The notes under the pieces were generated by a model. It did no database searches, was not told the origin of the DNA, and saw only the letters and a program-made list of their open reading frames with translations. The position numbers and the translations under genes were made by a program. 64,000 nucleotides of DNA from Akkermansiaceae bacterium (lineage in GTDB: Bacteria > Verrucomicrobiota > Verrucomicrobiia > Verrucomicrobiales > Akkermansiaceae): contig JAHCBC010000001.1 in the NCBI GenBank assembly GCA_019634595.1, positions 930,001 through 994,000 on the forward strand, written 5' to 3'. The first letter of the stretch is position 1. Every line of letters begins with the position of its first letter. This document shows, piece after piece, positions 23,983-31,915 of the stretch.

Positions 23983-25503
23983 ATGCAACAACAACTCATT
24001 CCCTACCTGCGGGCCGGTTACGCCGGGCTCGCCGTCATCACCGCCGAGGAAGCACGGGCGGAGGCGGAGATCGCCGCCACCTGCGCCAAGCTCGGACGGA
24101 ACCTTTCCGCCTGGTCCTCGTCCGAGGGTTTGGTGGACACCACCGAACGCAGGGCGCAGCCTTGTGTTGATCCGCTGGAAGCCCTCCAGTTGATCGGACC
24201 GAAGTTCGCGGCCGAGTCCCCACGTCATGTCATCGTGATGCGCGACCTTCAGCTTCACCTGGAGCAGAACGATCCGATGTTGGTCCGCCGGCTGAAGGAC
24301 ATGCTTCGTCTCGCCAAGACCAACGGCCACGCCCTCATCCTGCTGGGCTGCCGCCTCCGGCTACCCGCGGAGCTTGACCACGAGATCACCCGCATCGACT
24401 TCGCCCTGCCCGGACCGCCCGAACTCGGTACCGTCCTCCATGGCATCGTCGAGTCGGCCAAGCTCACCAGCCCTGAGGATGACGAGCGCGAGGAGATCCT
24501 GCACGCAGCACTCGGCCTGACCACCATCGAGGCGGAGAACGTCTTCGCCCTGTCGGTCGTCGAGAGCGGCAAGCTGGACCCCGCGATCATTTCCCGGGAG
24601 AAGGCCCGCACGCTCAAGCGAAATGGCTTGATCGAGGTCATCGAAACCAAGCCCTCACTCGATGCCATCGGCGGACTGGACAACCTGAAGCAGTGGCTCG
24701 AAACGCGCAAACTCGCATTCAGCACGGAGGCGAAGGAGTTCGGTCTGCCTGCTCCCAAGGGGCTGCTCATCGTAGGCATTCCCGGCACGGGCAAGAGCCT
24801 GACGGCGAAGGCTACCGCCACGGCGTTCAGCATCCCGCTGCTCCGTCTCGACATGGGCAAGGTATTCGGCGGGATCATCGGCCAGAGCGAAGCGAACCTG
24901 CGTTCCGTCATCCAGACCGCCGAAGCCATCGCCCCGTGCGTGCTGTGGATCGACGAGATCGAGAAGGGCTTCTCGGGAACGAAGAGCAGCGGCAGCACCG
25001 ACGGCGGCACCACCGCCCGGGTGTTCGGCAGCTTCCTATCCTGGATGCAGGAGAAGGAGAAGCCGGTGTTCGTCGTCGCCACCGCGAATGACGTTACCAA
25101 GCTGCCGCCAGAGTTCGTCCGCAAGGGCCGCTTCGATGAGATGTTCTTCGTGGACATTCCTACTGCGATCGAGCGCTCCATGATCTGGAGGATCGTCGTG
25201 GAGAAGTATTGGCGGAAGCCGACCGACTTCGACTCGGTTGAACTCGCCCGGGTGACCGAGCAGTTCACCGGCGCCGAGATTGAAGCGGTGTTCATCGAGG
25301 CCATGTTCGCGGCTTTCTCTGAGAATAGGACACCCAAGTTGCGCGACGTTTCACGGGCGGCGCTCGATACCCGTCCGATCATTCACCAGATGGACACCGA
25401 GATCGCCCGTCTCCGCGACTGGGCGAGAGGCCGCGCCCGCGAAGCCGGAGGCGATGATCCCGCTCCTAGGAAGCGTTCTCGTCGCCGCTTCGAGGAAAAC
25501 TGA
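23983..25503 (+). CDS. Ycf46-like AAA+ ATPase
   Basis: A 506-aa protein. The N-terminal domain (RAGYAGLAVITAEEARAEAE) is followed by RLRLPAELDHEITRIDFALP, which is typical of Ycf46. The AAA+ core has Walker A GIPGTGKS (265-272), Walker B VLWIDEIEKGFSG (320-332) and PEFVRKGRFDEMF as the second-region-of-homology arginine block. Ycf46 relatives were linked in cyanobacteria to regulation of inorganic carbon uptake, but in this setting the role is unknown. The basic tail (RKRSRRRFEEN) may bind nucleic acid. The leader again has ACC..CATC before ATG. Confidence 0.82.
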   Translation: MQQQLIPYLRAGYAGLAVITAEEARAEAEIAATCAKLGRNLSAWSSSEGLVDTTERRAQPCVDPLEALQLIGPKFAAESPRHVIVMRDLQLHLEQNDPMLVRRLKDMLRLAKTNGHALILLGCRLRLPAELDHEITRIDFALPGPPELGTVLHGIVESAKLTSPEDDEREEILHAALGLTTIEAENVFALSVVESGKLDPAIISREKARTLKRNGLIEVIETKPSLDAIGGLDNLKQWLETRKLAFSTEAKEFGLPAPKGLLIVGIPGTGKSLTAKATATAFSIPLLRLDMGKVFGGIIGQSEANLRSVIQTAEAIAPCVLWIDEIEKGFSGTKSSGSTDGGTTARVFGSFLSWMQEKEKPVFVVATANDVTKLPPEFVRKGRFDEMFFVDIPTAIERSMIWRIVVEKYWRKPTDFDSVELARVTEQFTGAEIEAVFIEAMFAAFSENRTPKLRDVSRAALDTRPIIHQMDTEIARLRDWARGRAREAGGDDPAPRKRSRRRFEEN

Positions 25504-25577
25504 TTTAGGCGAGGTGCCGCCTGAGGCAAGCCCGGCCGCCCGACGCTCCATCCAAGCGCTGCCGGGGCGACAACAAA

Positions 25578-25608
25578 GCCGTCACGCTCCCTTAGGGAGC
25601 GTGACGGC
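25578..25608. terminator. 14-bp perfect hairpin after the ATPase gene
   Basis: GCCGTCACGCTCCC, loop TTA, GGGAGCGTGACGGC. A T6 run lies 10 bases further on. It lies 75 bases past the ATPase stop, so it is probably a terminator with a delayed U-tract. Confidence 0.6.
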
Positions 25609-25708
25609 AGACCGCTCATTTTTTGCTGTCTCTCACCGAAAAATGTCGGGATTTAATCTCCTAGGGTAGGGTATTTAAAACTACTCTGCCGTGATTCGGT
25701 AAAAAATG

Positions 25709-25724
25709 GGCACAGTAGTGGCAC
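25709..25724. repeat. Direct repeat GGCAC x2, possible recombinase site at a block border
   Basis: GGCACAGTAGTGGCAC has GGCAC repeated 11 bp apart. It lies in the gap between the plus-strand cassette and the convergent defence operon, next to AT-rich sequence. It is a candidate left border of the integrase-bearing element, by analogy with paired arm sites. Confidence 0.3.
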
Positions 25725-25760
25725 GCCCCCCAAGATTTGAGGGAGGGTGTCCGGTAGGAC

Positions 25761-28445
25761 CTAGAGGGCGTGCTCCCGTGCAAGACCAGTCAGGGTCATG
25801 TTCGCGACAACTGAACTTTCTGGGACGAGAAGATAGGTCCACGGCTTGCCGCCGACTGCCGAGGCGTGGGTGCTAGCTTGTGCGCAGAAGACCTTGCCGG
25901 CCTCAGCCTTTGCCTGGACTTCGAGGTCATCCATCTCGTTGTCGGCTTTAACCTCGATCAGGTATTTGTGATCTGCGTCCTCGGCAACAAAGTCGGGTTC
26001 GTAAGGGCGGTCGGCCTGGGAGCCAATACGCCAGTAAAGCCGGAACTGGCCGCTTGCGGGTTTGAACCACTTGTCCGCACCATTTGACCCTTCAAGGATG
26101 CAGGCAAACACGCGCTCGGTGTCTGAATCGAATTTCTGGAACGAGTAAAGGCACTTCGTGAACCCGGTGTAGACGTGGCGGCGGATCTCGCTTTTGGTTT
26201 TGGGTGACGTCCGAAAATGCAGGGATTCACTCCCATCCTCCGCCGTGTAGGGACATTCCTTCAGGGCCATCCATCCCTTGAGGACTTTCACTTCCTGCCC
26301 GGAGGACTTTTCCCAGTAGTGATCCTGCATCTGGATGTAGATGTTCTTCGCAAGCTTCCGCTCGTAATAGCGGAGCACGTTGTTCAGGGACTCTTCATCC
26401 TTCAGGTACGTTCGCAGATGCGCCACGGCCTGCCCGGCCAGATCGTAGAGCAGTTCCGCCTGCTCGTCATAGTTCACGTCATCGTAGTCGATGAGTTGAC
26501 GAACGATGTAGTCCTCGGGGCGGCGCTCGATCAGCTGGATCTGGGCATCGCTGCGTATGGACAGCTGGCGGTTGTCGCCGAGGTATTGGAGCAGTATGTC
26601 ACGATCCACCGGCTGGAAAACGATCGCAGAGGTATCAATCGTGAATGGGTCGAAACCACTCGTCACCTCGCCGCTGGGGACTACCGTTATACGGGGAATC
26701 TCGATGGAATGACTCACGAGGGCCTCGGAGGCCTTCTTCACGATTGCCTTGTAATCGATCTTCTCATCAATGCCGCTGAGAGTAAGCTGGGCGGCTCCGA
26801 CGGACTCCTCAAGCTCGCGGACCACGGATTTCTGAACTTCCGGGTCTTGGATGCCTTCGAGGCTGGGAAGGTGCTCTTTCTTTCTGAGGATCTCCAACGC
26901 CTTCCTGCCGACCTTCTGTTCCCCCGGTGAAATGAACACCGGCGCAGGGGCTTCCGCACCCTCGGCGGGTGCCGGGCCTCCGCCGAAGAGCTTGGTTTCG
27001 AGATTTGGCGGCGAGACGACCTGGACCGGCTTTTTGTAGTCCGACGGCTTTGCGATGATTCGCTGTTTCATACGCACTGGGGAATCCGAACGGTTGGCTT
27101 CCTCGATGATCTCCTTGAACTTGTCGTGCGCCACGATGGTGAGGCGGTCGACCGCTTCGACCCCAGTTCTCTCGCCGTAGGGCAAGCGGAGTCCGCGACC
27201 GATGGATTGCTCGATCAGTGTGCGGGCGTTTGCCGCGCGGAGGGGGACGATGGTGAAGAGGTTATTCACATCCCAGCCCTCCTTGAGCATGTTCACGTGG
27301 ATGACAATTTCCGTCGGCTCGTCGGGATTCTCGACCTCCAACAAGCGCTGAACCACTTCCTCTTCCTGCCTCTTGGTCGTCGAATCGACCTGGATCACCT
27401 TGCCCGCATACCTACCGCCAAAGAAGGAGTCAGACTGGATCTCTCCAAACAACTTCGCCGCGTGAGTCGTGTCCCTCGCGATCACCAGGATGAAGGGCTT
27501 CACGCGCTTTCGGCCGGTCTGGCGGGCGTAGGTATCCAGCTCGACCTTGGTTTCCTCGTGGAGCCGGACTCCGTCTTCTAGTTTCACCCGCTCCAGCTCC
27601 TCGGGAGAGAAATCCTTCGGATTGAAGTCCTCCTGGGTGGCGACTGCCGGATCCTTGACGAAGCCGTCCTCGATCGCCCGGGCAAGGGGATAGTCATAGA
27701 TGACGTTTTTGAACCACAGCGGCCCGCTTGCCTTGTCGAGGAATGGAGTGGCGGTGAGTTCCAGCCCAATCAGGGGATTCAGCTCGTTGAGCGCACGGAC
27801 GCCAGCATCCGCCCGGTAACGGTGGGACTCGTCCATGAGCAGGACAAGATCGGGAAGCTCGCTGAGATAGTCGAAGTAGCTTTCTCCAAGAGACTCCCGC
27901 AGCCTACGGATGCGGGGTGCTCCGGCTTCTGTTTCCTTTGTATCACGATTGAGTTTGGAAATGTTGAAGATGTTGATCTCCACCCGGCCATACAGATCGT
28001 CATGGCCTCCGCCCCGGTATTCCTCGTAATTGTCGCCGGTGATGAGCCAGGGAGTGTCCGTGGCAAACTCCGCAATGCCCTTGAAGACGTATTTCGGAGT
28101 ATTGGGAGTGAAATCGGTGATCAGCTTCTCGTAGATCGTAAGGTTGGGAGCGAGGATGAAGAAGTTTCTCAACCCATGCGTGATGTGCAGGTAGGCGATG
28201 AATGCCCCCATAAGACGGGTCTTCCCTACGCCGGTGGCGAGGGCGAAACATAGCGAGACAAACTCCCGCTCGAAGTCAGTGACCGTGGGGTGCTGTTCTC
28301 GAATGACCCCAAGGGCTTCGTTCAAGTCGAACTTTTTGCCGGGCAGACCGAGAACAGTGAATACCTGATCAATGATCTCCAGCGAGTCCTTCTGAGGCGG
28401 ACGGAGACTGAGGCGTTGGCCAATGGTGCGGACGGTATTGCTCAT
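25761..28445 (-). CDS. res: Type III restriction enzyme Res subunit
   Basis: An 894-aa SF2 helicase-nuclease. Walker A is FALATGVGKTR (residues 67-77), the DEAD-type box is LLMDESHRY (205-208), and motif VI is QSIGRGLRLPYG. A C-terminal PD-(D/E)XK core is visible in YEPDFVAEDADHKYLIEVKA. It should translocate on DNA from unmethylated sites with Mod and cleave after collision. Start ATG 28445 lies 4 nt after the mod stop. It is last in the defence operon. Confidence 0.9.
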   Translation of the reverse strand: MSNTVRTIGQRLSLRPPQKDSLEIIDQVFTVLGLPGKKFDLNEALGVIREQHPTVTDFEREFVSLCFALATGVGKTRLMGAFIAYLHITHGLRNFFILAPNLTIYEKLITDFTPNTPKYVFKGIAEFATDTPWLITGDNYEEYRGGGHDDLYGRVEINIFNISKLNRDTKETEAGAPRIRRLRESLGESYFDYLSELPDLVLLMDESHRYRADAGVRALNELNPLIGLELTATPFLDKASGPLWFKNVIYDYPLARAIEDGFVKDPAVATQEDFNPKDFSPEELERVKLEDGVRLHEETKVELDTYARQTGRKRVKPFILVIARDTTHAAKLFGEIQSDSFFGGRYAGKVIQVDSTTKRQEEEVVQRLLEVENPDEPTEIVIHVNMLKEGWDVNNLFTIVPLRAANARTLIEQSIGRGLRLPYGERTGVEAVDRLTIVAHDKFKEIIEEANRSDSPVRMKQRIIAKPSDYKKPVQVVSPPNLETKLFGGGPAPAEGAEAPAPVFISPGEQKVGRKALEILRKKEHLPSLEGIQDPEVQKSVVRELEESVGAAQLTLSGIDEKIDYKAIVKKASEALVSHSIEIPRITVVPSGEVTSGFDPFTIDTSAIVFQPVDRDILLQYLGDNRQLSIRSDAQIQLIERRPEDYIVRQLIDYDDVNYDEQAELLYDLAGQAVAHLRTYLKDEESLNNVLRYYERKLAKNIYIQMQDHYWEKSSGQEVKVLKGWMALKECPYTAEDGSESLHFRTSPKTKSEIRRHVYTGFTKCLYSFQKFDSDTERVFACILEGSNGADKWFKPASGQFRLYWRIGSQADRPYEPDFVAEDADHKYLIEVKADNEMDDLEVQAKAEAGKVFCAQASTHASAVGGKPWTYLLVPESSVVANMTLTGLAREHAL

Positions 28446-28449
28446 GGGG

Positions 28450-30168
28450 TTAGAGAAGTTCGATTTGTCCCTTATCGTCCGATTTCGGAGGCGCAGCCGG
28501 GAGGTTACTAATGCGCAGCGAGTAGTCATCGTGATCCCACTCGCAGCGGTGCAAAACCGCCTTGGGAATCTTCTTCAAGGTGAGATTCGGAAAGCTGTCC
28601 TCCTTCACCCGGAACGCAGCACAGCAGACGAGCAACGAGCGATCCGGTCCCACCGCCTCGGACAGTTCTTCAAGCTGCGGGCGCGTGAGCGTCTGAGTGG
28701 TGACGTAGATGAAGTCCGTCTCGCTTGCATTACCATGCTGCCAGTAGTGCTCTTGGCTAGGAGCATATCCAAAACCCTCAACCTTACATACAGCCTCGGC
28801 CAGCAGTTCGGGGTTAAACTCAGGGTTGATAACAGAGTTGCCCCATTGATCGATTTTAATCAGCGAGGGTGCTAGGCGGTAGAAACGAAAGCCGCCTCCA
28901 CCCTTCCAATTTGTCGCTTTGGTAACGCCACTTGGATCCTTGCCGTCTACTACGTGCTTCAGACGCGGGAGGCAATGGGTCTCGCAATGTTCACCAAGCT
29001 CGATTCCAATCCAACGCCTTCCCATCTTGTGTGCGACAGCAGCAGTCGTCCCGGAACCTAGGAATGAGTCGAGGACAAGATCGCCAGGATCTGTCGCGAA
29101 CTCTATTACTCTTTTGATAAGCGCCTCGGGCTTCTTCCCCTTCTTGAATGAAACATCACCTTCTTTATGAAGGTTATTAGACAAGAGGTCATCCCAAAGA
29201 TTTGATGCCGCGACAGCGGTGGTTAATTCACCGTCAATTAGCTGCGTCTTTGATGAGTAAAAAATTAACTGCTCGCCATTAAGAAAGTAGTAGTCCGCCT
29301 TGTCGTCACGAGCTGAATGCTGAACCTCGCCAGTCTTTTGTCGCGACGCAATCAAGGCTTCACGCGCTGACTCATTAACATCTTTGTCGGCAACACGAGC
29401 TGTCCTAACCACGGATGGAGCTTCGCTGAGGACAAACTCTTCCAATTTTTCCTCAAGCTTATCAGCGAACTTACTTTTAATTTGATCCTCTTTGATCCCA
29501 TGATGCGCAGCAAACGCCTTCTTTAGGGTGATCAATTTCCAACTAGTGTGATGGTCAGAACGATTGGAAATGAATCTGCTGTAACGTGAATCGCGGTTTG
29601 TTTTTTGATAAATCTTCCTTGGTTTCCATCTCGATCTATTCTTTGCGTATATCAAAATATAATTTGAAGTGCTGACTAGACCTGGGTTTATTGACTTTGG
29701 TCCAGACACGGAGCTTTGCTTGAATGTAACAATGTTGATTCTATTGCTTCTTCCGAATACTTCATCAGCTAGAGCGCCTAAGTAGCAAAGCTCATTGTCA
29801 TCAATATGAATTACAAGGGTTCCTGAAGGGTGTAGAAGGGTGTGGATGAGCGAAATGCGATCTCGCATTAGGCTTAACCATAATGAATGCTCTACGCCGT
29901 CATCATAATGCTCGAATGCTTCCCCTGTATTAAATGGAGGGTCAATGTATACGCACATGATGTCGCCGGCGTATTTTTGTTCAAGCGCTTTGAGTCCCAG
30001 GAGATTGTCACCTTTGATTAAAAGATTATCGAATAAGTCACTATCCGAAACCCGATGCTTCGCATGGTAAGATCTCTTTGGGTCCTCGATGAGTATGCGT
30101 GGTTCGAGGCGAGGACGTTTGTCTTTGCCGATCCAAGTGAGTTCAAGTTTTTGTTTGTGTCCGCTCAT
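28450..30168 (-). CDS. mod: Type III modification methyltransferase Mod (beta class)
   Basis: A 572-aa protein. Motif IV is YIDPPFNTG (DPPF at 76-79) and motif I LDSFLGSGTTAAVAH (FLGSG 369-373). The order IV, target-recognition domain, then I is the beta-class arrangement of type III Mod. The DPPF form indicates N6-adenine methylation. The middle of the gene (about 29,100-30,050), where the target-recognition domain lies, is visibly AT-richer than the catalytic ends, suggesting exchange of that domain. Together with Res, 4 nt away, it forms a type III system. Confidence 0.9.
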   Translation of the reverse strand: MSGHKQKLELTWIGKDKRPRLEPRILIEDPKRSYHAKHRVSDSDLFDNLLIKGDNLLGLKALEQKYAGDIMCVYIDPPFNTGEAFEHYDDGVEHSLWLSLMRDRISLIHTLLHPSGTLVIHIDDNELCYLGALADEVFGRSNRINIVTFKQSSVSGPKSINPGLVSTSNYILIYAKNRSRWKPRKIYQKTNRDSRYSRFISNRSDHHTSWKLITLKKAFAAHHGIKEDQIKSKFADKLEEKLEEFVLSEAPSVVRTARVADKDVNESAREALIASRQKTGEVQHSARDDKADYYFLNGEQLIFYSSKTQLIDGELTTAVAASNLWDDLLSNNLHKEGDVSFKKGKKPEALIKRVIEFATDPGDLVLDSFLGSGTTAAVAHKMGRRWIGIELGEHCETHCLPRLKHVVDGKDPSGVTKATNWKGGGGFRFYRLAPSLIKIDQWGNSVINPEFNPELLAEAVCKVEGFGYAPSQEHYWQHGNASETDFIYVTTQTLTRPQLEELSEAVGPDRSLLVCCAAFRVKEDSFPNLTLKKIPKAVLHRCEWDHDDYSLRISNLPAAPPKSDDKGQIELL

Positions 30169-30190
30169 GCGCTTTGAGGCAAATGGATTT

Positions 30191-31912
30191 TTAATGGGAA
30201 GTCAGTGCACGAAGCAACTGGGTTTTGATTTCCTGAACCGTTCGGATTGTTTTGAAAGTGTGGCTCCAATCAGGATTGGGCGCGAGACGAGCGTTGCCTT
30301 GCGCCAATGCCGTAGCGAGCAGTTCATCAGAGGACGTTGTCACGGTGGTCCTTTCGACAGGAGTCAAATGCAGAGCATCGATCCCTAGAGTTGGCCTGTT
30401 CTTCCACAGGATCAAATACTTGAGAAAGTAGGCTCCGTTGGTGAAAAAGGCTCTGTCGATAGATCTCTCCTGGCCGTCCCGGGTGTTGCGTATTGCTTCG
30501 TCTGCGATACGGCATATCTGAACCTCCCGCCAAAGAGTCCTCGCGGACAAGCTGTCCGGGAAGACGGTCCCAAGATTCCTGCGGATCCCGGCATAGAAGT
30601 CGGTTGGCTTGCCTTTTAGTTTTGCGAGAAGAGTTGGATCCCCCATTGCACAGACACGTGCCTCCAGCGCTTCGGCCAATGTAAATGAGAGGGGTTCCCG
30701 CAGCCCGTCTGGGACACCCGATCGCTTGGTATGGTAGGCAATACCCGATGCGCGAAGGGTTGAGGCAATCCTTTTATTGCAGGGGTGCATCGAGAGAAAG
30801 TCGATATTGTCGACCGCTGTTTGGTAGTTACTCGCTTCGGCAACACGCTCCGCGATTCCTGCGTCATCATTGCCCACGACAATCACGCGGAGCAGAACCG
30901 AGGCGGCTGCGTCTCCTGCGTCAAGATTCTCGGCAATGGTGCCGATGGTCTGTGCACCATTGATGATCACGAATCCGGTTGCTTTGAACTCCCCCTGTTC
31001 CCCGTTCCCGCGCCCCGCAGTCTCGGGAGTAGGTTCGAAAGTCCGGCAGAGGGCTGTGACGCCGTTGTTGAGGTAGAAGAGGTTTTCCGGTTCGTGCAGA
31101 AGGGTCTGCTTGACCCGCTCATTCACCGGATTCGAGCCTCGATAGAGACGGACGTTTCGTGAGTAGAGCGAAGGACGCTTGGCCGGGTCATCGTGAAGGG
31201 CTTTGAGATCGGATGCCAGAATGCGGCCATAAAAGCAGGGGAAGGTTCCAGGGTGCTTCGCATATGAGTGCAAATTGATAGAGCAGTCAATTTCAGGGTC
31301 GGCTTGCAGTTTAAGCAGCTCTTCATGAGCGTTTTCGAGACTGAAGTTCACGAACCGCATCCGTGGCTCCGCATAGTTCCTATTGAATTGGTTTACCCTT
31401 TCTTCAATGCGTGAGGTCCTTTGCTCATCAAGGGATCCACCGAAGTGGGCTAGAACTACAGTGACCTTAAGCGCGGTGTCTCGCAGTGCGCTTCTGACGG
31501 TCGCAGTCTGGCTCTCAGTCAAATCAGTGAATCGGTCCAACCTCCCCGCCATCAGACTTTCGACACCGTTCAGGAATCGAATCAATTCCGGTAGGGTGGG
31601 CTGGTGGCCGCTTCCATCGCCAGCTGCCTTTGCCTGGATGAGGAAAAGCTCATGCCGGCGTGCGTCGTAATGGATGCCGTCGATGCCTTCATCCGCCCCA
31701 CCGTCGACATCGGAGTTTGTGGCGTCTTCCGGTGACAATGACGCGGTCACTTGGAGGAAAAAGCAGGCAAGTGCCCGACTTGGGAAGGCCGAGTTCCATA
31801 GGTTTTCGCGCTCATCCTCATCGTGTTCGGGGCCACATCTGGCTCGGCGGATCAACGGTGTATATGTTTCCGCGAGGTAAGCTAGAACCTGTTCTTTTTC
31901 GAGGCTGGGCAT
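30191..31912 (-). CDS. AIPR family (abortive infection phage resistance) protein
   Basis: A 573-aa protein. An N-terminal Mrr-like nuclease core is suggested by DEGIDGIHYDARRHELFLIQ followed by AKA (D-x-D and QxK). The AIPR blocks are FYLNNGVTALCRTF, then GFVIINGAQTIGTIAENLD. AIPR proteins occur in abortive-infection systems and are thought to cleave nucleic acid. It lies between a Rad50-like ATPase (3 nt upstream) and Mod (22 nt downstream), so it is part of the operon. Confidence 0.82.
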   Translation of the reverse strand: MPSLEKEQVLAYLAETYTPLIRRARCGPEHDEDERENLWNSAFPSRALACFFLQVTASLSPEDATNSDVDGGADEGIDGIHYDARRHELFLIQAKAAGDGSGHQPTLPELIRFLNGVESLMAGRLDRFTDLTESQTATVRSALRDTALKVTVVLAHFGGSLDEQRTSRIEERVNQFNRNYAEPRMRFVNFSLENAHEELLKLQADPEIDCSINLHSYAKHPGTFPCFYGRILASDLKALHDDPAKRPSLYSRNVRLYRGSNPVNERVKQTLLHEPENLFYLNNGVTALCRTFEPTPETAGRGNGEQGEFKATGFVIINGAQTIGTIAENLDAGDAAASVLLRVIVVGNDDAGIAERVAEASNYQTAVDNIDFLSMHPCNKRIASTLRASGIAYHTKRSGVPDGLREPLSFTLAEALEARVCAMGDPTLLAKLKGKPTDFYAGIRRNLGTVFPDSLSARTLWREVQICRIADEAIRNTRDGQERSIDRAFFTNGAYFLKYLILWKNRPTLGIDALHLTPVERTTVTTSSDELLATALAQGNARLAPNPDWSHTFKTIRTVQEIKTQLLRALTSH

Positions 31913-31915
31913 CGG

